Of a DNA stretch of 64,000 nucleotides, positions 50,905 to 59,718 are shown in pieces. Source of the stretch: Streptomyces sp. CNQ-509 (GTDB lineage: Bacteria; Actinomycetota; Actinomycetes; Streptomycetales; Streptomycetaceae). The notes below the pieces were generated by a model, which was not told the DNA's origin, made no database searches, and was given only the letters and a program-made list of their open reading frames with translations. Within the stretch, counting starts at the first letter, position 1. Each line of letters opens with the position of its first letter. The stretch spans positions 5,315,001 to 5,379,000 of the forward strand of contig NZ_CP011492.1 in assembly GCF_001011035.1 (NCBI RefSeq). Direction: 5' to 3'. Made by a program: the position numbers and the translations under genes.

Positions 50905-51918
50905 CTACACCGTGGGGTGATGGCGGTAGTGGTAGCTGTGGTGGGTGGTGAAACCCAGGGCGTTGTAGAGGGCCAGGGCCGCGGTGTTGTCCGGCTCCAC
51001 CTGGAGGTACGCCGCCGAGGCGCCCTCCTCCAGGGCGCGGGTGGCGAGGGCCGCCATCACCGCCGTGGCCAGGCCGCGGCGGCGGTGTGCCGGGGCGACC
51101 TCGACCGCCGCGAAGCCCGCCCAGCGGCCGTCGACCACGCACCGGCCGATCGCCGCCGGGGTACCGGACGGGTCGGCACCGGAGGGGTCCCGGACCGTCG
51201 CGAACCACACCGACGGGCCGCCCTCCAGCACCGTACGGGCGGCAGGCGTCAGCTCCGCCGCCCGGTTGTACAGCGAGAACCATGCGGCCGACGTCGTACG
51301 GGACAGCTCCACCCGCCCCGCCTCCCCCCGGTCCGCCACCGGCGCCAGCTCGCCGACCTGCATCAGCGCCGACCGCCGCACCGTCCAGCCGCGCGCGTCC
51401 AGCTCCGCCGCCAGCGGCTCCGCCGTGCCCGCCGCGCCCGTCGCGACCTGCACCAGCGCCGGCAGCCCCCGCTCCCCGTACCACCGCGTCACCCGCGCCA
51501 GCGCCGCGTCCAGCGGCAGCCCGGGGTCGCCCAGCGGCAGCACCGAGTTGGCCCGGCTCGTGAAGCCGGCCGAGGCCCGCAGCGTCCAGTCGCCCAGCCG
51601 TTCGCTCTCCACCGGCGGCCAGCCGCGCGCCGCCACCCGGGTCAGCTCCGCCGCCGTCGCCGCCGGGCCGCGCCGCCGCGCCGGAGCGGCCGGCACGGCC
51701 TTCGCCGCCACCACCGCGGCCTCCGGGATCCGGACGACCTCGCCGTTCCGCCTGGTGAGACGCAGTTCGCCCGCGTCCCACGATGTGAGCACACCGACCG
51801 CGTCCGTGAACCGCGCGTCCCCCTCGCAGGCATCTGTCAGTCGCCGTACGGAAACGCGTTTTCCCACGTCAGCGGGGGTGATGCGGATTTCGAGCCGCGC
51901 CCCAGTGGTGAATTCCAC
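50905..51918 (-). CDS. GNAT-family N-acetyltransferase
   Basis: A 337-residue protein. The first 90 residues form a small beta-rich domain of unknown type (EIRITPADVGKRVSVRRL to RNGEVVRIP). A GNAT domain occupies about residues 190-335, with the acetyl-CoA pyrophosphate loop VAPAHRRRGLATAVMAAL and the final ALALYNALGFTTHHSYHYR strand. GTG at 51918. The fused layout recurs in Streptomyces beside fdxA. The substrate is unknown. Confidence 0.88.
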   Translation of the reverse strand: MEFTTGARLEIRITPADVGKRVSVRRLTDACEGDARFTDAVGVLTSWDAGELRLTRRNGEVVRIPEAAVVAAKAVPAAPARRRGPAATAAELTRVAARGWPPVESERLGDWTLRASAGFTSRANSVLPLGDPGLPLDAALARVTRWYGERGLPALVQVATGAAGTAEPLAAELDARGWTVRRSALMQVGELAPVADRGEAGRVELSRTTSAAWFSLYNRAAELTPAARTVLEGGPSVWFATVRDPSGADPSGTPAAIGRCVVDGRWAGFAAVEVAPAHRRRGLATAVMAALATRALEEGASAAYLQVEPDNTAALALYNALGFTTHHSYHYRHHPTV

Positions 51919-52029
51919 AGCTCTCCACGCCCCTCTTGTTCGCTCCGTGCCCGGGAACGGAGATACTAGGTGCGGGCATCGACACGCCGCGCTCCCGCGC
52001 CGCCAGCCTGATCGAGGAGGAACGACAGC

Positions 52030-52356
52030 GTGACCTACGTCATCGCAGAGCCTTGTGTGGATCTCAAGGACAAGGCCTGCATTGAGGAGTGCCCCGTCGA
52101 CTGCATCTACGAGGGCCAGAGGTTCTTGTACATCCACCCGGACGAGTGCGTCGACTGCGGTGCTTGCGAGCCGGTCTGCCCCGTGGAGGCGATCTTCTAC
52201 GAGGACGACACTCCGGAGGAGTGGAAGGACTACTACAAGGTGAACGTCGAGTTCTTCGACGACCTCGGTTCGCCCGGTGGCGCCTCGAAGCTCGGCCTCA
52301 TCGAGCGGGACCACCCGATCGTCGCGGCCCTCCCCCCGCAGGAGCACGACGAGTAG
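52030..52356 (+). CDS. fdxA: Seven-iron ferredoxin
   Basis: A 108-residue electron carrier of the [3Fe-4S][4Fe-4S] type. Cluster cysteines are in CVDLKDKACIEECPVDC (about residues 9-25) and CVDCGACEPVCPVEA (about 40-54). The C-terminal extension is acidic. GTG at 52030 has GAGGAGGAA upstream. In mycobacteria the orthologue FdxC (Rv1177) stands next to the dapC gene (Rv1178), as here. It serves redox enzymes such as P450s. Confidence 0.96.
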   Translation: MTYVIAEPCVDLKDKACIEECPVDCIYEGQRFLYIHPDECVDCGACEPVCPVEAIFYEDDTPEEWKDYYKVNVEFFDDLGSPGGASKLGLIERDHPIVAALPPQEHDE

Positions 52357-52391
52357 GGCGAGCAGGACCGAGTACCACGGCGATACGCATT

Positions 52392-52429
52392 GCCCCCGCC
52401 CCGTCGGCCCCGGGCTGATCGGCGGGGGC
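52392..52429. terminator. Hairpin terminator after fdxA
   Basis: GCCCCCGCC (52392-52400) pairs with GGCGGGGGC (52421-52429), with a partly self-complementary loop. It lies 35 bases past the fdxA stop and 27 before the dapC start, and may be a partial read-through site. Confidence 0.7.
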
Positions 52430-52455
52430 TGTTGCGTCGATTGAGGACAGTGAGA

Positions 52456-53562
52456 GTGCGACCCGTCACCTCCCGGCTGCCCGTCTTCCCCTGGGACCGG
52501 CTGGAGCCGTACAAGACCGCCGCCGCCGCTCATCCCGGCGGCATCGTCGACCTGTCCGTCGGCACCCCCGTCGACCCCGTTCCCGAGGTCGTCAGGGCCG
52601 CGCTCGCGGACGCCGCCGACAGCCCCGGCTACCCGCTCGCCTGGGGCACCCCGGCGCTGCGCGAGGCCATCGCCGGCTGGTTCGGCCGGCGGCTCGGGGC
52701 GGAGCTCCGCCCGGACGCGGTGCTGCCGGCGATCGGCACCAAGGAACTGGTCGGCTGGCTGCCGACGCTGCTGGGGCTGGAGCCGGGCGACCAGGTCGCG
52801 TATCCGAGCCTGGCCTATCCGACGTACGAGATCGGGGCGCTGACGGCGCGGGCCGAGCCCGTGACGTACGCCGATCCGGTCACGGACCTCGACCCGGCGC
52901 GGGTGAAGCTGCTCTGGCTCAACACCCCGTCGAACCCCACCGGGCGCACCATGGACGCCGCCGAACTGCGCCGCGCGGTGGCGTGGGCGCGGGCGCACGG
53001 GGTGCTGGTCGCCTCCGACGAGTGCTACCTGGAGCTGGGCTGGGAGACCGAGCCGGTGTCGGTGCTGCATCCGTCGGTGAGCGAGGGCTCGTACGAGGGA
53101 CTGCTCGCCGTCCACTCGCTCTCGAAGCGCTCCAGCCTGGCCGGCTACCGCGCCGGGTTCGCCGGCGGCGACGCGGCGGTGGTGCGCGAGCTGGTCGCGG
53201 TGCGCAAGCACACCGGGATGATGGTGCCGAAGCCGGTGCAGCAGGCGATGATCGCCGCGCTGGGCGACGGGCGGCACGTGGCCGAGCAGCGCGAGCGCTA
53301 CGCCCGCCGCAGGGCCGCGCTGCGCGAGGCGCTGACGGGGGCGGGCTTCCGGATCGAGCACAGCGAGGCGTCGCTGTATCTCTGGGTGACGCGGGACGAG
53401 CCGTGCTGGGATACGGTCGCCGAGCTGGCGAAGCTGGGGATCGCGGTGGCGCCCGGGGAGTTCTACGGGGCCGCGGGGGAGCGGTTCGTACGGGTCGCGT
53501 TCACGGCCACCGACGAGCGCGTGGCCGCAGCCGTGGAGCGGCTGGCGGCGCTGCGGGGCTGA
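52456..53562 (+). CDS. dapC: Succinyldiaminopimelate transaminase
   Basis: A 368-residue class I/II PLP aminotransferase of the lysine/meso-diaminopimelate pathway. It begins RLPVFPWDRLEPYK, followed by VDLSVGTPVDPVPEVV, both typical of actinobacterial DapC. The PLP lysine is in VHSLSKRSSLAGYR near residue 224. The Asn/Asp binding motif is LLWLNTPSNPTG. GTG at 52456 fits a GAGG site; GTG at 52450 is the alternative. The product feeds dapE, found a few genes on. Confidence 0.93.
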   Translation: MRPVTSRLPVFPWDRLEPYKTAAAAHPGGIVDLSVGTPVDPVPEVVRAALADAADSPGYPLAWGTPALREAIAGWFGRRLGAELRPDAVLPAIGTKELVGWLPTLLGLEPGDQVAYPSLAYPTYEIGALTARAEPVTYADPVTDLDPARVKLLWLNTPSNPTGRTMDAAELRRAVAWARAHGVLVASDECYLELGWETEPVSVLHPSVSEGSYEGLLAVHSLSKRSSLAGYRAGFAGGDAAVVRELVAVRKHTGMMVPKPVQQAMIAALGDGRHVAEQRERYARRRAALREALTGAGFRIEHSEASLYLWVTRDEPCWDTVAELAKLGIAVAPGEFYGAAGERFVRVAFTATDERVAAAVERLAALRG

Positions 53563-53584
53563 GGCGCCGCAGCGCCGCCGCCGG

Positions 53585-53680
53585 CCCGGGAGAGATCCCG
53601 GGTGCGCCGCCGCGGGACCCGCCGCGGCGCTGACGGGCCGCCGGGCCCGCGGAGGACGGTCCCGCGGGCCACCGGCGGCC
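53585..53680. terminator. Two GC hairpins after dapC
   Basis: CCCGGGA/TCCCGGG (53585-53602) forms a 7-bp stem. A 17-bp stem with a two-base bulge joins 53636-53652 and 53662-53680. Together they separate dapC from the convergent secreted-protein gene and likely terminate both. Confidence 0.75.
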
Positions 53681-53700
53681 TCGTGGTCAGCCGGACGGGT

Positions 53701-54069
53701 TCAGAGGCCCAGGCCCGACGTGGGCAGCTCCGGGGTCAGGTTCGCGGCGGTGTCGCCGACGGCGCCCTGGCCCTGCTCGACGGTCTTGCCGGTGGTGTCC
53801 TGGACCGCGCCGAGAGCCTTCTCGGTGGTCGGGCCGGCGTTCTCGCCGAGCTGGTTCGCGGTCTCGGTACCGGTGGTGAGCACCTCGCTGCCGGTCTGGG
53901 AGGCGGTCGCGGGCAGCGAGCCGGTTTCCAGCGCGCTGACCGGGTTCAGGCCGTTCGTGCTGGGCAGCTCGACGGCGCCGGCGGCACCCGCGGCGCCGAC
54001 GACCGGGGCGGCACCGGCGGCGACGACGAGTGCGACCCGGGCGAGGTGGCGCTTCAGGGGGTGGGACAT
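53701..54069 (-). CDS. Small secreted protein of unknown function
   Basis: A 122-residue exported protein. The signal peptide (about residues 1-32, KRHLARVALVVAAGAAPVVGA) ends at AGAVE or near it. The mature part is Thr/Gly/Ala-rich, without cysteine, and ends in LPTSGLGL. It is conserved in Streptomyces and sometimes labelled ATP-binding protein in databases, but I see no nucleotide motif. ATG at 54069 with AAAGGAG upstream. It is monocistronic. Confidence 0.75.
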   Translation of the reverse strand: MSHPLKRHLARVALVVAAGAAPVVGAAGAAGAVELPSTNGLNPVSALETGSLPATASQTGSEVLTTGTETANQLGENAGPTTEKALGAVQDTTGKTVEQGQGAVGDTAANLTPELPTSGLGL

Positions 54070-54352
54070 GGTTCTCCTTTGCGGAGGGCTGCTGATGGGC
54101 ATGTCCGCCGTGCGGACGCTGTGACTACCGCGTGAGGCGCCGGAAGGTTGCGGTCGCCCTACGTAAAGAGTTGGTAATGCGTCGCATAATCTGCTTCGCC
54201 AGAAAACCGGGCAAAGCGGGTCGGTGTGAGCGCCGTTCGAGGGGTCGGGGACCTGCCCCACCGGGGGTTTGCCGGATCGTGGCAAAGAACGGGGAAAGGC
54301 GCCGCGCCGTCAGCCCGCGTTGACCGGCATCCCCCGTACGGGTCCGCGGTAG

Positions 54353-55276
54353 CTAGGGCTCGGTGACGATGCGGACGGACGCGGCGCCCGCCTCCGCGTT
54401 CGCGCCCTCGACCTCGCGCCAGCCTGCGGACGACTCCTCGGCCCGCCACTCGCGGCCCGCGAAGGACACCTGCGCGACGCGCAGCCGCGGCGCCTGCGCC
54501 ACCGCCCAGTGCGCCAGCTCCCAGCCGCGGCCCGCCGCGTCCGCGCCGTCCCCGGCGACCACCAGCACCAGCACCTGCCCGGCACCGGCCCCGTTCGCGC
54601 CCCCGGACCCCTCGCCCGAACCGTCCGCGTCCGGCAGCACGCCGGCGCCGAACTCCCGCTTCAGCGCCTCGCGCAGCAGCGCGGGATCGCCGGAGCGGGT
54701 GTCGCCCTTCGCCGTCGTGCAGGTGAAGGCGCCGCCGTCGCGGCCCGTGAGCGCGGCGGCGAGCCGGGCGGCGGCCGGCTCGTGCTTCGCGTACGCCTGC
54801 GGGAAGCCGCTGCGCTGCACGCGCTGCGCGGCCTCGGTGAGCGGCAGCCGGGAGTAGCCGGGGATCTCCGCCAGGTGTTCGTAGAACTTGCCGGTGGAGT
54901 ACACCGGATCGAGGATCTGCTCCTCCGTGCCCCAGCCCTGGGACGGGCGTTGCTGGAAGAGCCCGAGCGAATCGCGGTCGCCGTGCTCGATGTTGCGCAG
55001 CCCCGACTCCTGCATGGCGGTGGCGATCGCGATGGTCACCGCGCGCTCCGGCAGCCGCCGGGAGGACGCCACGGCGCTTATCGTCGCGGCGTTGGCGGCC
55101 TGTTCCGGATCCAGCTCGTACGGCTCGCCCTCGCCCTTGCCGCGCACCTCGCAGCGCGGCGCGGGGCCGCCGCCGGTGTTGAGGTGGACCAGCAGGTACG
55201 CGCCCACGCCGCCCAGCACCACGAGCGCGACGAACGCGCGGAGGAGGCGGCGGCGGAAGACGTCGGAGGCTGGCAC
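54353..55276 (-). CDS. Membrane-anchored lysozyme-fold protein
   Basis: A 307-residue protein with an N-terminal membrane helix (about residues 10-30). The outer domain contains AIATAMQESGLRNIEHGDRDSLGLFQQRPSQGWG near residues 85-118, of which MQESGLRN is typical of lysozyme-like transglycosylase folds. A Gly/Ser linker with GSGEGSGG precedes the C-terminal domain (about 220-305). GTG at 55276. It may act on peptidoglycan, but the second catalytic residue cannot be assigned with confidence. Some relatives are labelled heavy metal transporter, which the sequence does not support. Confidence 0.78.
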   Translation of the reverse strand: MPASDVFRRRLLRAFVALVVLGGVGAYLLVHLNTGGGPAPRCEVRGKGEGEPYELDPEQAANAATISAVASSRRLPERAVTIAIATAMQESGLRNIEHGDRDSLGLFQQRPSQGWGTEEQILDPVYSTGKFYEHLAEIPGYSRLPLTEAAQRVQRSGFPQAYAKHEPAAARLAAALTGRDGGAFTCTTAKGDTRSGDPALLREALKREFGAGVLPDADGSGEGSGGANGAGAGQVLVLVVAGDGADAAGRGWELAHWAVAQAPRLRVAQVSFAGREWRAEESSAGWREVEGANAEAGAASVRIVTEP

Positions 55277-55390
55277 GGGCCCACCGTAGCGTTCGCGGCG
55301 GACGACCGCGGCCGGCGGGAGCGCGGCGGGCGGCGCGTACGGCGTGCGGACGGCGCGAGGGCCGGCGCACCGGGCCGTAGGGTCGTCGGC

Positions 55391-56464
55391 ATGGACTTGA
55401 CGCTCGATGCCGCACGGCTCACCGCCCAGCTCGTCGACACCGCCTCCGTCAGCGGCGACGAGAAGCACCTCGCCGACGCGGTCGAGGCCGCGCTGCACCG
55501 CCTTCCGCATCTGGAGGTGGACCGCGACGGCGACGCCGTCGTCGCCAGGACCCGGCTGGGCCGCGCCGAGCGCGTCGTGCTCGCCGGGCACATCGACACC
55601 GTGCCCGTCGCCGGCAACCTGCCCTCGCGCCTCGACGGCACGTACGAGGACGGCGTCCTGTGGGGCTGCGGCACCTCCGACATGAAGGCCGGCGTCGCCG
55701 TCCAACTGCGCATCGCCGCCACGGTGCCCGCGCCCAACCGCGACCTCACCTTCGTCTTCTACGACAACGAGGAGGTCGACGCCTCCCGCAACGGCCTGCG
55801 CCGTCTCGCCGAGCGCCATCCCGACTGGCTCGCGGGCGACTTCGCCGTGCTGCTGGAGCCGTCCGACGGCGAGATCGAGGGCGGCTGCCAGGGGACGCTG
55901 CGCGCCGTCCTCCGCACCGAGGGCGAACGCGCCCACTCCGCGCGGAGCTGGCTCGGCGCCAACGCCATCCACGCCGCCGCCCCCGCGCTGGCCCGGCTCG
56001 CGGCGTACGAGCCGCGGCACGCGGTCATCGACGGCCTGGAGTACCGCGAGGGCCTCAACGCCGTCCGCGTCTCCGGCGGCGTCGCGGGCAACGTCGTGCC
56101 GGACGTCTGCGAGGTCACCGTCAACTTCCGCTACGCCCCGGACCGCTCGGAGGACGAGGCGATCGCCTTCGTACGGGAGTACTTCGACGGCTGCGGCATC
56201 GCCGCGATCACCGTCGAGGACAGCTCCCCGGGCGCCCTGCCGGGCCTCGCCCACCCCGCGGCCGCCGCGTTCACCGCCGCGGTCGGCGGCGTCCCGCGGC
56301 CGAAGTACGGCTGGACGGACGTGGCCCGCTTCACGGCACTCGGCGTCCCCGCGGTGAACTACGGGCCCGGCGACCCGAACTACGCGCACAAGCGCGACGA
56401 GCACGTGCACACGGCCCGCATCCACCACTGCGAGGAGCGGCTGCGCGCCTGGCTCACCGCCTGA
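55391..56464 (+). CDS. dapE: Succinyl-diaminopimelate desuccinylase
   Basis: A 357-residue M20-family metalloenzyme that makes LL-diaminopimelate. Metal-binding motifs are AGHIDTVP (about residues 64-71), GTSDMKAG and DNEEVD, followed by the LEPSDGEIEGGCQG loop. The ATG at 55391 is only 114 bases from the divergent lysozyme-fold gene. It is the second dap gene in the window (dapC at 52456). The last metal His is in YAHKRDEHV. Confidence 0.94.
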   Translation: MDLTLDAARLTAQLVDTASVSGDEKHLADAVEAALHRLPHLEVDRDGDAVVARTRLGRAERVVLAGHIDTVPVAGNLPSRLDGTYEDGVLWGCGTSDMKAGVAVQLRIAATVPAPNRDLTFVFYDNEEVDASRNGLRRLAERHPDWLAGDFAVLLEPSDGEIEGGCQGTLRAVLRTEGERAHSARSWLGANAIHAAAPALARLAAYEPRHAVIDGLEYREGLNAVRVSGGVAGNVVPDVCEVTVNFRYAPDRSEDEAIAFVREYFDGCGIAAITVEDSSPGALPGLAHPAAAAFTAAVGGVPRPKYGWTDVARFTALGVPAVNYGPGDPNYAHKRDEHVHTARIHHCEERLRAWLTA

Positions 56465-56625
56465 GCGCGGGCCGTGTCACCGGCCGTTCCGCCGTGGTTT
56501 CTGCCGGGGTTCACATGGCTTGGGGCTGCTTCGCCTAGCCTGGGGCCCGGAGATCGCCGTACGCGGAAACCGTACGGTCGGACTCGTAGCCGGACACGAG
56601 TCAGCACGAGGAAGGGAGCGCGCCC

Positions 56626-57366
56626 GTGGCGAACCGCGAGGAGTTCCAGGAGCAGCGGCTCGGCCCCGTCATCCGCCGCCGCAGCCGCATCCAGCGCGGG
56701 ACGATGGACCAGCACCTGCTGGACACCCGGGAGCGCGCCGCGGAGTACGTGCACGAGGACCCGTGGCGGGTGCTGCGGATGCAGGCGGAGTTCGTCGAGG
56801 GGTTCGGCGCGCTCGCCGAGGTGGGACCCGCGATCAGCGTCTTCGGCTCGGCCCGTACGGCACCGGAGAGCGCGGAGTACGCGCGCGGCGTCGCGATCGG
56901 CAAGGGGCTGGTGGACGCCGGCTTCGGGGTGATCACCGGCGGCGGGCCCGGGGTGATGGAAGCGGCGAACAAGGGCGCGCTGGAGGCCGGCGGGCTGTCC
57001 GTGGGGCTGGGCATCGAGCTGCCCTTCGAGCAGGGGCTCAACCGGTACGTCGACCTCGGCGTGAACTTCCGCTACTTCTTCGTGCGCAAGACGTGTTTCG
57101 TGAAGTACTCCCAGGGCTTCGTGGTCCTGCCGGGCGGCTTCGGCACGATGGACGAGCTGTTCGAGGCGCTGACCCTGGTGCAGACGAAGAAGGTCACGCG
57201 GTTCCCGATCGTCCTCTTCGGCAGCGAGTACTGGGGCGGGCTCGTCGACTGGCTGCGCAAGACCGTCGTGGACGGCGGCAAGGCCGCGGAGCGGGACCTC
57301 GACCTCTTCCACATCACGGACGACGTGTCCGAGGCCGTGGCGCTGGTCACCAAGGAGACCCCGTAG
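56626..57366 (+). CDS. LOG-family nucleotide phosphoribohydrolase-like protein
   Basis: A 246-residue Rossmann-like protein of the TIGR00730/LOG family, which releases bases from nucleoside monophosphates and in plants activates cytokinins. Motifs are GGGPGVMEAANKG near residue 106 and PGGFGTMDELFE near 170, the latter holding the catalytic Glu. The N-terminal 60 residues include the RRRSRIQRG stretch. GTG at 56626 with GAAGGGAG upstream. In mycobacteria the orthologue (Rv1205) also lies near dapE and folP2. Confidence 0.92.
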   Translation: MANREEFQEQRLGPVIRRRSRIQRGTMDQHLLDTRERAAEYVHEDPWRVLRMQAEFVEGFGALAEVGPAISVFGSARTAPESAEYARGVAIGKGLVDAGFGVITGGGPGVMEAANKGALEAGGLSVGLGIELPFEQGLNRYVDLGVNFRYFFVRKTCFVKYSQGFVVLPGGFGTMDELFEALTLVQTKKVTRFPIVLFGSEYWGGLVDWLRKTVVDGGKAAERDLDLFHITDDVSEAVALVTKETP

Positions 57367-57385
57367 GGGCGGGCGGTACGGGCCG

Positions 57386-58246
57386 CTACACGAGCCCGCG
57401 GCGCGCGACCGCGGGCGGGCGGTGGCCCGCGATGGCGGCCACCATGTCCAGCACCTGCCGGGTCTCGGCCACCTCGTGCACCCGGTACACCTGTGCCCCC
57501 AGCCAGGCCGAGACCGCGGTGGTGGCGAGCGTGCCGATCAGCCGCTCCTTCACCGGCTTGGCCAGCGTCTCGCCGACGAAGTCCTTGTTCGACAGCGAGA
57601 CCAGCACCGGCCAGCCCGCCGCCGTCATCTCGCCGAGCCGGCGGGTGGCCTCCAGCGAGTGCCGCGTGTTCTTGCCGAAGTCGTGCCCGGGGTCGATCAG
57701 GATGCCGTCGCGGCGTACGCCCAGCTCCACGGCCCGCTCCGCGAGCCCCAGGGTGACCCGCAGGATGTCGGCCATCACGTCGTCGTACGCGACGCGGTGC
57801 GGCCGGGTGCGCGGCTGCACGCCGCCCGCGTGGGTGCACACGAGCCCCGCGCCGTGCCGCGCGGCGACCTCGGCGACCAGCGGGTCGACGCCGCCCCAGG
57901 CGTCGTTCAGCAGGTCCGCGCCGGCCGCGCAGGCGGCCTCGGCGACCTCGTGCCGCCAGGTGTCGACGCTGATCACGACGGACGGGTGGCGGCGGCGCAC
58001 CTCGGCGATGAAGCCCGCGGTACGGCGCACCTCCTCGGCCGCCGACACCTCCTCGCCGGGGCCGGCCTTCACCCCGCCGACGTCGATGATCGCCGCGCCC
58101 TCGGCGACGGCCTGCTCGACGCGGGCCAGCGCGGGCTCGTCGCGGAAGGTGGCGCCCTGGTCGTAGAAGGAGTCCGGGGTCCTGTTGACGATCGCCATGA
58201 TCACCGGCTCGTGCGCGGCGAAAGTGCGCGACCCCAGTCGCAGCAT
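57386..58246 (-). CDS. Dihydropteroate synthase-like protein (FolP2 type)
   Basis: A 286-residue TIM barrel of the pterin-binding family. The first strand motif is NRTPDSFYDQG. Where functional dihydropteroate synthases have a GESTRPG loop, this protein has DVGGVKAGPGEE, as does mycobacterial FolP2, which reports say lacks synthase activity. The pterin-side HDFGKNTRH and LSNKDFVGET stretches are kept. ATG at 58246 with GAGGAGG upstream. It converges with the LOG gene at 19 bases. I would not annotate it as a folate enzyme without a test. Confidence 0.88.
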   Translation of the reverse strand: MLRLGSRTFAAHEPVIMAIVNRTPDSFYDQGATFRDEPALARVEQAVAEGAAIIDVGGVKAGPGEEVSAAEEVRRTAGFIAEVRRRHPSVVISVDTWRHEVAEAACAAGADLLNDAWGGVDPLVAEVAARHGAGLVCTHAGGVQPRTRPHRVAYDDVMADILRVTLGLAERAVELGVRRDGILIDPGHDFGKNTRHSLEATRRLGEMTAAGWPVLVSLSNKDFVGETLAKPVKERLIGTLATTAVSAWLGAQVYRVHEVAETRQVLDMVAAIAGHRPPAVARRGLV

Positions 58247-58486
58247 GCTGCCTCCTCTGACGTCCTCCGGGGCGGCGGCCCCGGGCTCCTCCCGCGACCT
58301 TAGCCCGCGGGCGCGGCGGGGCGGCGTGCGGCGGGCGGGGCGCCGGCCCCGTCCCGGTGGGGTGCGCGGGTAGGTCCGTGCGCCGGGCCGCGGGGGGCTG
58401 TCACAGGGCCCGGCTATGGTGGGGCGCAGCCACCCGGCGTACCGGGCGCGGCCGTCCGGCGCCCCGGCTGTCCACGGGGAGACATC

Positions 58487-59095
58487 GTGTTCTGGTTCAT
58501 GCTCATCGCCATGGTCGTGGTCGTGGCCGCGGTCACCCTCGTGCTGGCGGGGAACGGCGAGGAGGAGCTCACCGAGCCGCAGCCGGACCGGCTCCACGAC
58601 CCGCTGCCGCCCGACCGCCCGCTCGGCCGCGCCGACATCGACGCGCTGCGGCTGCCGGTCGCCCTGCGGGGGTACCGCATGGACGACGTGGACGACGCGC
58701 TGGACCGCGTCGCCGCGGAGCTGGCGGAGCGGGACGCGCGTATCGCGGAGCTGGAGGCGGCCCTGGCGGGCGCGCACGCGGCGGCGTACCGCGGGGGAGG
58801 AACGGGCGGACAGGGGTACGAGGACGCGCCGCCGGGACCGGGCTTCGGGGGCGCGGGCGGCGTCGCGGACCCGGGCGGGCAGAGCAACGGCGGTACGGAC
58901 CTGGGCACCTGGGACCTGGGCGGGCGCGGCAACGGGGGCACGGACCTGGGCGCGCGCGACCCGGGCGGCCAGGACCCGGGCGGCCGGGGCAACGGGGGCA
59001 CGGACCTGGCCGGACGGGACGCCGGCGGCCGGGAAGCGCACGGCCGGGGGCCCGGCGGTGCGGACCCGCGCGAGGGCCTGGACGGCCGGGCGTGA
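58487..59095 (+). CDS. DivIVA-like membrane protein with Gly-rich repeats
   Basis: A 202-residue protein from a GTG. An N-terminal membrane helix (about residues 3-22) is followed by a DivIVA-type segment (about 45-98, with LRGYRMDDVDDALDRVAAEL), a coiled coil, and a low-complexity tail (about 105-200) rich in GNGGTDLG repeats. Its stop overlaps the glycosylase start (GTGA). In mycobacteria the same position holds the DivIVA-like Rv1209. The repeated tail seems free to vary. A role in polar growth is possible but not shown. Confidence 0.82.
   Translation: MFWFMLIAMVVVVAAVTLVLAGNGEEELTEPQPDRLHDPLPPDRPLGRADIDALRLPVALRGYRMDDVDDALDRVAAELAERDARIAELEAALAGAHAAAYRGGGTGGQGYEDAPPGPGFGGAGGVADPGGQSNGGTDLGTWDLGGRGNGGTDLGARDPGGQDPGGRGNGGTDLAGRDAGGREAHGRGPGGADPREGLDGRA
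58884..59050 (+). repeat. In-frame Gly-rich repeats in the DivIVA-like gene
   Basis: GGCAACGGGGGCACGGAC-type units recur near 58884, 58928 and 58988. They encode NGGTDLG spaced by Arg/Asp/Gly stretches such as GGRGNGGTDL. The DNA repeats are close enough to allow slippage. Confidence 0.8.
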
Positions 59096-59673
59096 GCGCC
59101 GAGGGCGGGGCCGTGGCCGGCCCCGACGGGCTGCTGCGCTGCCCCTGGGGGCTCTCCGCCGAGGACTACGTCGCGTACCACGACGAGGAGTGGGGCCGGC
59201 CCGTACACGGCGACGACGCGCTCTTCGAGCGGCTGTCGCTGGAGGCGTTCCAGTCCGGGCTCTCCTGGCTGACGATCCTCCGCCGCCGCGAGGGCTTCCG
59301 GACGGCCTTCGCCGGCTTCGAGATCGCCGCGGTGGCGGAGTTCGGCCCCGGGGACGAGCAGCGGCTGCTCGCCGACCCGGGCATCATCCGCAACCGGCTG
59401 AAGGTGCGGGCCACCCTCGCCAACGCCAAGACCCTCGCCGCCTGGACCCCCGGCGAACTCGATGCCCTGATCTGGTCGTTCGCCCCGGACCCCGCCGGCC
59501 GCCACGCGCCGCGCACGCTCGCGGACGTCCCGGCCGTCACCCCGGAGTCGACGGCGCTGGCCAAGGAGCTGAAGCGGCGCGGCGTGCGGTTCGTCGGCCC
59601 CACGACGGCGTACGCGCTGATGCAGGCGTGCGGCCTGGTCGACGACCACCTCGCGGACTGCCACGCGCGGTAG
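59092..59673 (+). CDS. tag: DNA-3-methyladenine glycosylase I
   Basis: A 193-residue base-excision enzyme removing 3-methyladenine from DNA. It contains RCPWGLSAEDYVAYHDEEWG near residue 16, cited here as its HDEEWG core, the SGLSWLTILRRREGFRTAF helices, and the final zinc-ligand motif GLVDDHLADCHAR (Tag has a zinc snap). GTG overlaps the DivIVA-like stop. The mycobacterial tagA (Rv1210) has the same position. Confidence 0.94.
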   Translation: MSAEGGAVAGPDGLLRCPWGLSAEDYVAYHDEEWGRPVHGDDALFERLSLEAFQSGLSWLTILRRREGFRTAFAGFEIAAVAEFGPGDEQRLLADPGIIRNRLKVRATLANAKTLAAWTPGELDALIWSFAPDPAGRHAPRTLADVPAVTPESTALAKELKRRGVRFVGPTTAYALMQACGLVDDHLADCHAR

Positions 59674-59718
59674 CCGCGGGCGGCTCCGGGCCCGGTGCGG
59701 CCCCGCCGCCGTACGGGA

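Noticed and set aside
54353..55276. Heavy metal transporter
   Set aside because: There is only one membrane helix and no metal-binding Cys or His motif; the domain looks lysozyme-like.
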